Shown here: positions 1 to 10,893 of the stretch, piece after piece
Layout of the letters: the number at the start of each line of letters is the position of its first letter
Position numbering within the stretch: position 1 is the stretch's first letter
NCBI GenBank assembly: GCA_033063855.1
Contig: CP093831.1
Span: 5,518,001 to 5,582,000 of the forward strand
From: Smittia aterrima
Taxonomy: Eukaryota > Arthropoda > Insecta > Diptera > Chironomidae
Direction: 5' to 3'
DNA length: 64,000 nt
Made by a program: the position numbers and the translations under genes
The notes under the pieces: generated by a model
What the model was told of the DNA's origin: nothing
What the model saw: only the letters and a program-made list of their open reading frames with translations
Database searches by the model: none

Positions 1-306
1 AAAATCAAGAAGGAACAACTTCTATCGAAAAAGGACAAAACCTCCGATACGCCACACTTGCCACTGATGCCTTCTTCTCTGAATCGGAAATTGTTGTCAC
101 CCAAACAACGAATGGAGAATCTCGAATGTTGTCTAAATCTTCTAAAGAAAATTAAAACTAAATCGAAGGAGCCAAGCGATAAGATCAATTCAAAGCCATA
201 TCAAGAGACTAATGACAGTGCAGCCAAGCAAGACGCTTCTGTTGAGCCGGTTAAGGAGAAGAGGAAACCTGGTCGACCAGCTGGCAAGAAGAAGTTGAAC
301 TCTTAG
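1..306 (+). CDS. 3' end of an unidentified AT-hook-like nuclear protein (partial)
   Basis: The frame is open from the first base of the window to a TAG at 304-306, so this is the terminal exon (101 residues visible) of a gene that begins off the left edge. The visible protein is lysine-rich and low in hydrophobics. It ends in a basic tail with the core KRKPGRPAGKKK, which resembles an AT-hook (GRP core with flanking basics) and would also serve as a nuclear localisation signal. A DNA- or chromatin-associated role is therefore inferred. No enzymatic domain is visible in this fragment and I do not recognise the family. An AATAAA at 751-756 is a suitable poly(A) signal, giving a 3' UTR of about 450 nt. 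Confidence 0.6.
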   Translation, partial: KIKKEQLLSKKDKTSDTPHLPLMPSSLNRKLLSPKQRMENLECCLNLLKKIKTKSKEPSDKINSKPYQETNDSAAKQDASVEPVKEKRKPGRPAGKKKLNS

Positions 307-750
307 CAATAATGCCATAAGTATGATTAGAGATTATTAAGTTTAGTTTTCTTAATTTCTCGCTAGACATGAGCTTGGAATTTGAGAAAGTTCGGGTTCC
401 TCGATCAATTGTAAGAAAGCTCCTGACACTTTTCTACTTCTGTTTGGTATTTTTCTATCTGAAAACTGTACAAAACAATAAACAGATTTATGAATTAATG
501 ATTAAAACATTCTTTTTATCGCTTAGGAACAATCTTCATATATTTTTCTCTTTCAGCTGTTACATGATTGTGATCCTCTTATTTTATAAAATTGACAAAT
601 TTAAAACATTCAAAAATGAAAATTGTGATTTTCAATTTTCCTGGCGATCTCTGCTGCTAATTTCCTTTGCTAAATGTGTTGCGTCTCGTCACAACAAACA
701 TGAATGTATTGTCCCAATTTTAAATAGTATCGCATTTCATTTAGGATTGG

Positions 751-756
751 AATAAA
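751..756 (+). terminator. Poly(A) signal AATAAA for the first gene
   Basis: This is a canonical AATAAA on the plus strand, 445 nt after the TAG at 304-306. No other gene on the plus strand ends nearby, so it is assigned to the AT-hook-like gene. The 369-755 open frame ends inside this signal, which is why I treat that frame as 3' UTR. Confidence 0.5.
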
Positions 757-1957
757 ATTGGTGATTAATCGGGGTTAGCACGGCCTGGGAAATATTCTCT
801 GCTCTCGTGATCAGAATTTAATTTCAAATTTCTCGGCCTTTACGTATCAACACTGGTGGAGGGGAGATCGTTAGAATCGACTTTTCCCTGTCAGAGTGCG
901 GATAATGTTTAAGATTTGTTTTAAATCCTGAGCGCAAATGGTATGTGAGCTTCGCTGCTTGAAAACTCTTTTTAAAACTTTATGTTAGCGTTCGAAACTC
1001 TTTGCTGTTGCTTCTGAGACTTCATTTATTTGTTCTTCACATTGAAACTGCTAAGAATTGAAGGGAAACTTAAAATGGCACGAGCAAAGTTTGTGATTGT
1101 CAATGATAGTTGTGATGATAGTCGACAGCACTGCGTCGACCAATTATTGAAAAAGTGAAAGATCAACAGCCACAACACAAAAAGTTGCATCACAAAACTT
1201 TCTCTTTCGTTTGCAGAACTTTTGGTGAACAAATTTTGTTTTTTTTTCTCTTAAAATATTTTTTCTTCTTCAATTTCATTTAAAAAATAATATCTCGATC
1301 ATCATTGCCAAGTCAAAGCTCAGCGTTCGAAACTCCTAATTCAATTCAATTTCTTTCATTCAATGGCGGTAATTAAATTAAAAAATAAAGTCAAATTGAA
1401 CCATCTACATTTTGTGATATGTTAATGATCGACGAGCGTTCCGTTTCATCATCCATTCAATTGCTAAGACAGCTTGATGGGCGGCTGTATGTTGCAACAA
1501 GAAGAAGAAGAACGAAAGCAATTCCCAATCAATCTTATTGGAAGGTTCATCACGAATTCTTTTCGTTCGCTTCTCTCATGATCATGAAAGAAAAATCTAT
1601 ACAAACTTCTAATTGCTTATGATCATCTAACAATATTTTACATAATTAAGTTTTACTTTTGCTTCAGTTGGGCTTCTACCTCCCATCGATTCTTTAATGT
1701 ACAAAATCAGCAATGAGACCGAGCATCTTATTGCATCAGAGGAACTTTCATTGCTTTGTCTGCTTCTTCCACATTTCATTGCAACCCAACTGAATCTATT
1801 GATCAATTCTTATTTGTTTATCACCAACATTCAAACAATTCTCTTCATCATCTTTGAACGCAAAATTCCCTAATAACTCATAAACTTGATTAAAGAAAAC
1901 TTTCTCATCCGTCAACTGATGATTGCATTCTTTTCTAACTTGTTGAGTCACCAGTGG
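757..1957. other. Intergenic / 3' flank between the first gene and UBTD
   Basis: AT-rich sequence with no convincing ORF on either strand. The left part is downstream of the plus-strand gene; the right part should hold the 3' UTR of the minus-strand UBTD gene. Candidate minus-strand poly(A) signals are a tttatt (AATAAA reversed) at about 1025-1030 and a weaker tttaat (ATTAAA) near 1694; I cannot choose between them. Confidence 0.5.
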
Positions 1958-4947
1958 CTAGCTGACGATCTGCTTCTCAGTATTAATAATCACTTGAATA
2001 ATATATCCCGGTTGGACTTTTGCCTCATCAATGGTTGTCTTGTCGCCAAGCAGTTTGCCCCCGTAGAACCAGCGCTGTGAAAACACATCAACAGACTCTT
2101 GTGCCTATTAGGAAAAACAAAGAAATTCAGTTATTGAATAGATTAAGTTTTTTTCTACTAACTACGAATTATAACTAAATACTATGCTCATTTCAATGAG
2201 GAAAAAATCCATTTAATCAAATTGTGAATAATTAACTGAACGGCTCTCAATGGAATAATTAATGTAATTAGTCGAAATGATAACGCGTGCATAGAAGTCG
2301 TCAACCAACATAGCTCGATGTGATTTTTTAAAAAAAGACTTTGACATTTAGAAATGGGCTCATTGCAATGCAAAACATTTACGACAACATTCTTAAGCCT
2401 TAAATGCAATCACGTTGCTTCACGACAGCTTTCCAATTCATTTGATTTTTATGACTGGAGGGCTTTTCTTCTTTGAGCATAAAAAGAAATTATGACAGAA
2501 TCTGTCAAGTGATTGCAAAGAAAATCCTCTTTTGCCCACTGAAAATATGTTGTCATCAGCTCATCACAGTCAGTCACCACATGAAAAAGCCCTCGAGTTG
2601 TCATGTTTAGACTTTATTTTGCGGTTGATAATTTTTGGGCAGAGTTCCAGTCAAAGCTAAAAGGCGAGAAGCAGCCGGAACGCTTTCAATAATTCATCAT
2701 TCGTTGATGGAGCAGCTTTGCACACAATTAAGTTGAACACAATGCACCGCATACGATTAGAGAAATATGTGGGGCAGGGAATCGATAAAATATTAAAATC
2801 CTTTGCTGTCTCTCATTGTCATTAATATAAAGCTTTAAACTCGGACTAAGGGAAAGCTCTCAACGATTTACAGCTGTTTTGCGGCATTTCCAATTCGTGT
2901 GTTGATGGCATGTCAACATTTCCTGCGACAATGGAAAACCTTCAACTGTTGCGTCATAGCTCAACCAATGCAGAAAGAGGCGACATAAAGATTGAAAATG
3001 TAAACAGAAGCACAGATTTTAAATGTCACTCTGCGAGTTGCGTTCGTTGATAAGAAGCTCAGCGCGACACTTTCCGCCTTCACTCGAAAAGCGTTTTAAT
3101 AGCAAATACGTTTGAATGACTCGGACGACTGTGTCATTAAATATAATTACACACAACAGGCTTGTGGTGGCGTTTAATTGAAGACAAAGACAACTTAGAG
3201 AAACCAACACCTTTGAGTAAATTCAGTCGCAACTAACGATTTTTACTTTTATTTGCTAAAAATCGATTTTGATCGATCTAACTAAGCTTATTCGTCTAAA
3301 ACTCAAAGTTGTCCTTCTTGGCATGCCAACAACGGTTTAAAGGCAATGACTTCACTGTTTTACGGCTTTGCGATGAAAATAACAGATTAGAAGTGATTCG
3401 ACATCGCATTTAAATGTCTATGAGCAAGATCTCGGTCAGAAATTATTTCTATAACACACGATGGACACACAATGATAACGCTGATCCATTACTGTCTTTT
3501 TGAAACGAAGCACTAATTTCACACATGCACATAGCCAGGACATGAGTAATGGAATCATTAATAATGGAAAAATCGATGGGCCGATTTTTTCTTCGTTACA
3601 AAAAAGAAGGCAATTCTGTTGCGTGGGGAGGACTGAATTTTATGGAAAATTTATATTTAGAAACGCGCCATTCCGATTCATAATTAATATTGGATCAACA
3701 AAGGGTTCTATCGTGATTATCGGAATTCCAACAAAGTCCAACATTTAACGCATCGACGCTTCAAACTCACCTGAAGTTTCTTTTTGCATGCAAAAATCGA
3801 GTCCTTTGAGTACACAGCGAGTTTAACGTCTGCTAGCGATGATGATAATCGCAGTTTAAGTTGAATTTCGCTTCCTAAAAAACACGAATGAAAGTTGAAA
3901 AGAGAAATTAGTTGAGAGACATAATTGCTTTGAGTTTCGGGCGTCGCGATTAGGAAATTGCATGACGTTCCTTGCTTCCGTTTTAAAAACTTTTTTCGTT
4001 ATACTTCTTCTTTTTAATGAGAACTTACCTCCATCAACAGGTTCTGAATATTCCGCGGGCGATTCTGAGTCGTGGTCTTCTTTCACGATATTTACGGGAT
4101 GACTGAGGCAGTAAATGGGGATTTTGTAGTGCGATCCGAGCTCGTCGTAGCACTCAGTGAGGTATCCGTTAGCCAAAAAAATATTTGCACCATCAAGTAT
4201 TGCTTGCGCCAACTGAAAGTCGAGAGCTTCAGCCGCTACTGTCGCTGCTCTTAGCGCATCCCAAATCTCTTTACGGCCATCAAACGCTGGCGCTGTTTCC
4301 CAAAACTCATCTCGTTTACTTCTCAGTTGACCTTCCGTTAATGGCACATCACTTTTCCATCGAATCGTCTCGTGAAACAGCGGATGATTCTTCCTTTGCG
4401 AGCCAATGTTCGTACTGCTCGTGGGACCTGAAGCAAAGAGAAAATATCTTTAGTTACATTGACACTTGTTTGAGTTTATTTTGACTTCACGTGTTAATTT
4501 TAATTCGCATTTCGTGTCAACAGATTTCAATACAAATAATAAACAAAAAGCAGCATCGAGAGTGAGAGAGATTAATGCAAAGACACGCACGCACACACAT
4601 CTCCGATCCCAAAACTTCTTATCGTTCGTATAAAATAAATAATATTTCGCAAATGGACCGTCTTTGGGGCTGTTTACTCATAAGTAGTCACCTCTTTGAG
4701 TGAGGATCAATTGATAAGTAAAGAGCTCATTTACAGATCCAGTGAACCTTATGAGAATTTCGATTGAAAATAAATTCTTTGAAAGAGCGAGAACATGAGA
4801 ATATGAATGAAGAAAGAAGAAGGTTAATTATGGATCTCTCGGTATTTTTCTTTAATCGGCACAGCACTCTTTACCTGATGGTGGCCGAGAATTGCCGTTT
4901 TCGTTGATGCTGACTGTCTCTTCATTACGCGATATGCAACCGCCCAT
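1958..4947 (-). CDS. UBTD2: UBTD1/2-type ubiquitin domain-containing protein
   Basis: Four minus-strand exons join in frame: 4947-4875, 4427-4029, 3874-3771 and 2104-1958 (stop TAG), giving 240 residues; human UBTD2 is of similar length. All introns are GT..AG (447, 154 and 1666 nt). The protein starts MGGC, a likely N-myristoylation/palmitoylation site as in vertebrate UBTDs. It then has the UBTD N-terminal domain (about 35-140) with TEGQLRSKRDEFWETAPAF, GRKEIWDAL and LTECYDELG. A C-terminal ubiquitin-like domain (about 158-236) spans the last two exons (QLKLRLSS..., QRWFYGGKLL, YIIQVII). In the family, UBTD proteins bind E2 enzymes of the UBE2D class and modulate ubiquitin-dependent turnover; a membrane-proximal role is inferred from the myristoylation motif. 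It is head-to-head with SDHAF2 (459 bp between ATGs). The last exon has two AGs upstream; the distal one is required to keep AQESVDVFSQRW in the ubiquitin fold. Confidence 0.95.
2105..3770 (-). other. Intron 3 of the UBTD gene
   Basis: A 1666-nt intron, by far the largest in the gene-dense block, between the two exons that split the ubiquitin-like domain. The donor reads CAG|GTGAGT at 3770 and the acceptor TAATAG at 2105, both minus strand. I see no nested gene, only short AT-rich frames. Confidence 0.75.
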
Positions 4948-5406
4948 GCTGATGACGATTTGTTATCCTACACGATGCCCCTAAGGCCTCACAGTCTGAT
5001 TTAAAGAATATTTAAGCACTGAGTGAAATCGAAAGATTTTTTTTAAACTCCACTGGACTCTTTTCACATTTTTAACAACTTCACAATCGCTAATCGTTTC
5101 GATTTGATTTCCACAGGGAACAGAAGGTTTTGCATTTATATAATTAAATTATTATTTATTAAAGAGGAGTTCCAAACACGCCAAACGAGCAAATATCCGA
5201 AGCAACGATTTCTGAGATGATCTGAGACTTTTCTATTTTTCTTGAACGCGTCTGAAATGCTTTTAGCACCATCTGGTGTCACGCTATGAAGCTGGGGGCC
5301 TTGCGGGACTTTTGACTTGCTTAACGTAGTTGATGAACGAAGTCGATATTTCACTGCGAAATTAAAAATTCTGCAAGAACTCATCAAGTTATCGACAGTC
5401 AACAAA
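4948..5406. promoter_or_regulatory. Shared 5' region of UBTD (-) and SDHAF2 (+)
   Basis: These 459 bp separate the ATG of UBTD (4947, minus) from that of SDHAF2 (5407, plus), so both promoters and 5' UTRs must lie here. I see no TATA box in a fitting position for either gene, as expected for housekeeping promoters. Transcription starts cannot be placed from sequence alone. Confidence 0.55.
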
Positions 5407-6000
5407 ATGCAGAAGGTAAGCAAATTACTTTCACTTGAATCATTTGCTTTTATACTCGTAATCTTTATTTCACTTCTCAGGCTTTTATTTTGGTAAACAA
5501 ACCGATGATCTCGCGATTGAGTAATCTTCGCTGCATCAGCTGTTACAGCTCAGTTCTCAACAAAAATGTTGATATGATTGATCTTCCCGACTTGTCGGCG
5601 CCACTCCCACAATACAAACCAAAGGCAAACGAGACATTTGAGTTGCAGAAAGCGAGGTAAGAGCAATTTAACTTTGGATTTATAAAACAAACAAATTATC
5701 GGTAAAAATTTCAGATTGCTGTATCAGTCACGTAAGCGAGGAATGTTGGAGAACGGTCTTCTCTTGAGTACTTTTGCAGCTCGTTATTTAAAAGACTTGG
5801 ACGCAAAGCAGACACAGCTCTACGATGACTTGATCAATCAACCGACAAACGATTGGGATATTTTCTATTGGGCAACCAATGTTAAGCCAACTCCAGAAGA
5901 ATTCAATCATGAGATCATGGATTTGTTAAAGAAACATGTGAGCAATGATCGACGTGAACAAAGACTTCGACAACCTGGTCTCTACGATAAATCAGACTAA
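5407..6000 (+). CDS. SDHAF2: Succinate dehydrogenase assembly factor 2, mitochondrial
   Basis: Three exons: 5407-5415 (a 9-nt first coding exon, Met-Gln-Lys), 5481-5656 and 5715-6000, with introns of 65 and 58 nt. The joined frame is 156 residues (human about 166). The N-terminus is basic and poor in acidic residues, fitting a mitochondrial presequence. The conserved SdhE/Emi5 core follows: LLYQSRKRGMLENGLLLSTF, then KDLDAKQ, LINQPTNDWDIFYWAT and the C-terminal RLRQPGLY. SDHAF2 promotes covalent FAD attachment to the SDHA subunit of complex II in the matrix; the RGMLE segment is the family hallmark for flavoprotein contact. The codon spanning exons 2 and 3 encodes the Arg before LLYQS, which confirms the splice. 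The 3' end is tightly packed against MLH1. Confidence 0.96.
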
Positions 6001-6024
6001 ACGAAGTGACTTAGAAAATCTTAA

Positions 6025-6030
6025 TTTATT
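6025..6030 (-). terminator. Poly(A) signal of MLH1 (minus)
   Basis: tttatt on the plus strand is AATAAA on the minus strand, 30 nt beyond the MLH1 stop codon (6060). Cleavage 10-25 nt further would fall at about 6000-6015, at the last codon of SDHAF2. Confidence 0.65.
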
Positions 6031-6033
6031 TAG

Positions 6034-6039
6034 AATAAA
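6034..6039 (+). terminator. Poly(A) signal of SDHAF2 (plus)
   Basis: AATAAA lies 34 nt after the SDHAF2 stop codon. Expected cleavage is at about 6050-6065, at or just inside the MLH1 stop codon on the other strand. Confidence 0.7.
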
Positions 6040-6059
6040 GTTTGTAAAAACTTAATTTC

Positions 6060-8174
6060 TCAGCATCGCTCAAATACTTTGTAAAGTTCTTGAAGGCTTG
6101 TGAGTTTAAGGAATGTTCCATCGTTTAGAAATTTTGCTGGTGGTTGCAGATGCTTTCGTATCTCAGGATAGAGAATCGTCTCGGAAAGCAAATGAAAATC
6201 CTTGTCTGAAGATGTCAGCGACAGTTGAGAATAGAAAGTTGCAAGTTCTTTGCAAATCATTTTAAAACATTTTTTTTCGTTGTCGTAATCGATGTCGCAT
6301 GCCAGACGAATCAAAAATATTGGGAGATACGACATGAGAGGCATGAAAGAATGAATAATACTTGGAAGTGTCTTCAAGCGTCCATCATCTGAGATTGAAA
6401 TGCTAAAATATTCTTCAAGCATAACACGCTGATCAATCAAAATCTTTTGAACTTGTTGTGCAAGCATCTCCTTGGGGCCATCGTCTTCTTCCCACTGACA
6501 TTCTTTCATATCGAATCCGATTTCAGCGAGTTCACGAATACTCAGTGGATCATCGAATTCCAATTTATCAAAAGCTTCAAAGTTTGCAACTGAATGCTGA
6601 TAAAAGAGTTCATGAAGAAGTTGCTTCGTATCGCACAAGTAAAGAATATTCTCGCATTGTACCAACGACTTTGCTTTGTTAGCGATTCCAACAAACTTAA
6701 GCTTCTCAATTTTTTCTCGGAAATCTTCGTCGCATTTGGAAAGAATCTCTGCTCTGAGTTCTTTGATTGAAGTGAGATCTGAGAGGTTCTTTTCTTTCTT
6801 CTTATGACGCTTCTGTGTTTGACTTGAGATCATGTGTGAAGAGTTGCTTGGAGACAGATCACTTTGACTCGATTCGGATTGAAAGAACTTGATAATCTTT
6901 TGAGATTTTGCATCTGTTCTCACCATGTCCTTAGCGTATGTTCGCTCTTTTTCTTCAAACGACTTATCAACGATAACTTTCTCAGCACCAGGAAGAAGTT
7001 TCTGAGTGTAGAGCTTTCTTGTCTCGTTGATTCCAAGAAGTTTTTCTTCCACACATTGCTTGACTTTCTCAACAATCGCGTCTTCGTTAAGAAAGTTGAC
7101 TTCATTTTTCGTGGGACTGACATTCACATCAAGATTCATTGGATCCATCTCGAGACTCATGTAAACAAAAGGATGAACGTTGTTAGGTAAGAGAGATCGA
7201 TAGACATCGTCGAAAACTGCTTTCTTCAGTGATTTCGTTTCAACTAAGCGATGATTGATAAACAAGAGGAATTGTCGCTTCTTTCCTGAAAAATCACTCT
7301 TCGATATAAATCCGTTCATTGCGAATTTCAAGTCGTCATTAGAGCATTCAACAGGTAAAAGTGAGTTGGCCACGGTATTTCCGTAAATTGTACGAATTAT
7401 TTCAATCGGTGAAGCGTTTGGACAAGTCTTGATGCTGTTATTCTCACCAGATTTCTTTAAAGTAAACGAGAGATTGTGATTGTGAACTGAATACTTTGCG
7501 ACGACATCAAAGATTCTCTGGAATTCCTCTGATGGTAACTTCAATGTCTTTAAGCGAAGCGGGTTTTTGTAGAAGATGTCATCGATCGTGATTATTGTTC
7601 CTTGATTACCAGCGCAAGATGTTGGACCTTCAGTGATCAAACCATTCTCGTACTTGACTCTTAAAGATAAAACTTTTCTTTAAACGTTCGTTGATAAATT
7701 TTAAAACTCACTTGTAAGCGCAAGGATCATTTCGCGTTTTCGTTTGAATTGACAGTCGACTGACAATGCTGATACTTGCTAGAGCTTCTCCTCTAAAACC
7801 ATAAGTGCTGATTGACTGAAGATCACTGTACTTTTGAAGTTTGCTGGTTGTGAAACGTTCACATAAAATTGGAAGATTCTCCTTCAAGATTCCAGTTCCG
7901 TTGTCGGTGATTTGCAACGATTTGATTCCTCCTGACTTCACTGTTATTGTTATGGCTTTCGATTTAGCGTCAATACTGATAAAAGAGACGATAATTTATT
8001 AAAACAAACTTTCGGAAATTGGCGGCAAAATATTTAAATGAAAATTAAGAGTTGATCTAACCAATTCTCGATGAGTTCCTTTAAAGCACTTGCTGGAGAT
8101 TGAATAATCTCACCAGCCGCGATTCTATTCACAACACTTTCATCAAGTTTTACGATTTTCTGAGCTTCTTCCAT
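6060..8174 (-). CDS. Mlh1: DNA mismatch repair protein MLH1 (MutL homologue)
   Basis: Exons 8174-8062, 7975-7712 and 7659-6060 (stop TGA) join to a 658-residue protein, with introns of 86 and 52 nt. The N-terminal GHKL ATPase has all three motifs: motif I around E33..N37 (KELIENCID), motif II DNGTGI (62-67) and motif III GFRGEALASI (97-106). The Cys of ENCID is formed across intron 1, matching the family. Further signatures are CAGNQGT, INHRLVE and DVNVSPTKNEV. The C-terminus ends in FERC, the invariant MLH1 tail, which separates it from PMS1/PMS2. MLH1 pairs with PMS2 in MutL-alpha to couple mismatch recognition to strand incision, and with MLH3 in meiosis. An upstream in-frame ATG (8231) would add 19 residues; I prefer 8174 because the family starts just before the LDE.VVNRIAAGE box and its context (AAAATGG) is good. 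Shares a short promoter region with CCDC25. Confidence 0.97.
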
Positions 8175-8364
8175 TTTCAAAACAATTTTCAAAAACTTTT
8201 CGAACTGACAAGGCCCGTTTAATAGCGACATCTGGGGATTAAACTGAAGAACTGAACTTGGGGGTCTAAATTTCTTGAACGTAGTTCATTTTCATAAACA
8301 CAAAACTGAAAACTAAAATTGTAGTTTTCTGCTGTAAATAGATTACCTAGTTAGTTCTGTGAAA
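8175..8364. promoter_or_regulatory. Bidirectional promoter region of MLH1 and CCDC25
   Basis: Only 190 bp separate the divergent start codons (133 bp if MLH1 uses the upstream ATG at 8231). Both 5' UTRs and core promoters must fit here. No TATA box is evident. Confidence 0.6.
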
Positions 8365-9050
8365 ATGGTTTTCTTCTTCGAAAGCACAATCGTGTCTCCA
8401 TCGGTTAAATTATTTATGGGTCTCGATAAATACGAAAGTAAATAATGAAGTTTAACATTTTTTGTTCGATCCATAACCAATTTTGCTTTATTTTAGATGA
8501 AGAGCTGATCAAATGGGGATTCCCCGAAGACGTCTGGTTTCACGTCGACAATGTTTCATCAGCTCACGTTTATCTGAGACTCCAGAAAGGTCAAACTCTT
8601 GACGATATTCATCATGATGTCCTTGTTGACGCATGTCAGCTAGTTAAAGCTAACTCAATCAATGGAAACAAGATGAATAATATTGATATCGTTTATACAA
8701 TGTGGGAGAATTTAAAGAAGACGCCAGCAATGGAAGTTGGTCAAGTTTCATTTCATGTTCCGAAGCAAGTTCGGAAAATGCGAGTTGAGAAAAGAATCAA
8801 CGACATCGTGAATCGACTAAACAAGACAAAGATTGAGACACATCCTGATTTCCGCGCAGAGCGTGAAGCTAGAGATGCATCTGAACGTCAAGATAAGAAA
8901 AAAGTTATGAAAGATCAGCGAGACCGCGAGAAGGACGCTGAGAGAAAAAGACTTGAAGACGCCGATAGGAAGAGTTATGCGAGTCTACATAAAGAAGAGA
9001 AGATGACAACTAATTACGATGCTAATAATGATTCCGACGATTTCATGTAA
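8365..9050 (+). CDS. CCDC25: Coiled-coil domain-containing protein 25 (NFACT-R domain)
   Basis: Two exons, 8365-8437 and 8497-9050, joined through a 59-nt intron, encode 208 residues, the length of human CCDC25. Exon 1 gives MVFFFE...LFMGLDKYE, matching the family start, and the codon across the junction gives the Asn of YENEELIKWG. The NFACT-R domain (about 1-125) shows FPEDVWFHVD, SSAHVYLRL, LVKANSINGNKMNN and VGQVSFH. A charged helical stretch (about 135-190) follows, then the conserved acidic end NDSDDFM. NFACT-R domains also occur in NEMF/Rqc2 and bind nucleic acid; mammalian CCDC25 has been described as a membrane sensor of extracellular DNA. The insect role is not established. An AATAAA follows 17 nt after the stop. 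Confidence 0.96.
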
Positions 9051-9067
9051 GATTCATAAGTTTACTT

Positions 9068-9073
9068 AATAAA
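9068..9073 (+). terminator. Poly(A) signal of CCDC25
   Basis: AATAAA lies 17 nt after the CCDC25 stop codon. Only about 120 bp then remain before the ZMYND10 ATG at 9193, so that gene's promoter must lie in 9074-9192 or overlap the CCDC25 3' end. Confidence 0.7.
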
Positions 9074-9192
9074 ATCTCTGCTGCTGTTAACAATTTTAAA
9101 CTCACAAACTTTTTTTAACGATGATATCAAATTCAAGCCATTCAAATAACTAAGGAAACCAAGAAATTGTTTATTTCAAAGTTTCATTGAAA

Positions 9193-10711
9193 ATGGAAGT
9201 GAATATTGTGCATCCCGAAGAAATTGATTTCTTTGTTCAATCGATTCGTGAATTTCAAGTTCAAGAAATCGGAGGAATATTGTGGCTTGAGTCTCATGAG
9301 AGAATTTTAAAGTTGAACCAGCAAGCGATCGTTGAAGCTTCTGGTGGTCGTGAAGAGTTTCTGAAAGAAATATTGATTATTCAGGATAAGTTACCGGCTC
9401 TGGTCCATGAAGCTTATTGCATTTTGGTTTGGCGAACGAAAGTTTTACCAAAATTGTTGAAAAATGGAGAGCTCTCCGCTACTTTCTTCATTTACACAGT
9501 TTTGTTCCATGAATCGACTGTGATTTCACTTCTCGAAACTGTTTTATACCATGAGAACAGTTGCGAGTCTCTCGGCGATGTCGTCATCGATTTAATTGAT
9601 TACTGCGTTCATAGTGTTACGCAATTGATTGGGCTTTGTCATGATGGGCATCACCAGAAGAAATTCGAAGAAATGAAACCTTGCGAAGAACTTGAAGGGC
9701 AAAAGAATGATATTCTCTTCACAATCGGAATGAAATGCATCACAATCTTGAGTTACTTGATCGACAAAATTGGATCATTATCAGTAAGCGCAGCTCGCCG
9801 AGTCGTTCAAACTCATGACGTTCCATGTTTGCTAAGTGAACTTTTGGCAATTCGTCCATGGCTTCGAAGAATAAAGAACTTTGAAAAATTTATTGATGGC
9901 AAGTGGAAGTTAGTCGAAGGTGACGAAATCCTCAAGGTCTGCAAAACTGAAGCTCAAACGTGGTTTTGTCTACGAAGTCTCATATTTCATCGCCAAACAT
10001 TTGAAAATTATGAAATCAACTCGTTCCGCCAACGAGAGTTGGGCAAATGCTCAGGTTTACTGAACGAAGTGATTCTAGATCAACTTCCGCCGTTGGCAGA
10101 GCTCAAGCAATATCTTTGCACTCTTCAGCTCAGCGCTCACACCAACAACAACTTAAACAGCTTGGTTCTGGAAGTTGTTCCCGAGGTGACCTTCAGGCGA
10201 TTCATTTTCAATTAAAAGTGTTTTCATTTTCTTGCTCGCACGCAGATTAAAGACAAGATAATGGAAAAGGCTACAAAAACCGGCTGGAACATCATCATTG
10301 AGCAGCATACGAAATTGTTTGTCGAGATGAGCGAGAATGAGATTGTTGCGATGGCTAAAAGGTATTTTAGATCCTTAACTGATTACCTAGCATGAGAGTC
10401 GCGTTAATTAATCTTTCAATTAGATTAAGCGAAGCCTACAATGTTGAGATGATGGCTGAGATTGAAGAGAACCAAGAGAAGAAGAATGAAGCCCCATCGA
10501 CAAAGAAATCTTGCGCAACTTGCCAAGGAGATGCTGAGAAGAAATGTTCACGATGCGAAGTTGTTTTCTATTGCTGTCGGTAAATTGATAAATTGCATCA
10601 CTCGCCGCTTTCACCTCAATTAATTTTCCATTTGCATTTGCATCCAACAGCGAATGTCAGGTCAAAGATTGGGTCAACCACAAAGAGAAGTGTTACCAAT
10701 ATGTTCAGTAG
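9193..10711 (+). CDS. ZMYND10: Zinc finger MYND domain-containing protein 10 (axonemal dynein assembly factor)
   Basis: Four exons, 9193-10185, 10246-10361, 10424-10579 and 10651-10711 (stop TAG), with introns of 60, 62 and 71 nt, give 441 residues (human 440). The long helical N-terminal part carries family segments such as LETVLYHENSCES, DLIDYC, THDVPCLLSELL, PWLRR and LLNEVILDQLPPLAEL. The C-terminal MYND finger is complete: C400-x2-C403-x7-C411-x2-C414-x5-C420-x3-C424-x7-H432-x3-C436, with the CCRECQ segment built across intron 3. ZMYND10 acts in the cytoplasm with LRRC6 and chaperones to preassemble outer and inner dynein arms. In insects it is expected in chordotonal neurons and sperm, the only motile axonemes. 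Starts at the ATG of GAAAATGGAAG; no better upstream ATG exists in frame. PEBP begins 182 bp after its stop. Confidence 0.97.
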
Positions 10712-10859
10712 AAAGGCTTTGCGTGCGAGCAACGTTTATTTCACTTAATAACCGAGAGAATCATCATCAATTGCAACTCACGTGGACGCAACTCACGCAA
10801 CTCGCATTATCGTAATCACGAGAAATTTCTTTCTATTTTAAAAACTATTTTCTGATCAG

Positions 10860-10865
10860 AATAAA
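10860..10865 (+). terminator. Candidate poly(A) signal of ZMYND10
   Basis: AATAAA lies 149 nt after the ZMYND10 stop and only 28 nt before the PEBP ATG. It is the only canonical signal I see in the gap, so either the transcripts overlap or ZMYND10 uses a non-canonical signal nearer its stop (for example around 10736-10755). Confidence 0.35.
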
Positions 10866-10893
10866 TTTGAATTTGAGTGAATCGACATCGAGA

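Noticed and set aside
369..755. 128-codon plus-strand frame after the first gene
   Set aside because: Its composition is F/I/L/K-rich as in AT-rich UTR, it has no domain, and its stop codon lies within the AATAAA of the upstream gene, so it is best read as 3' UTR.
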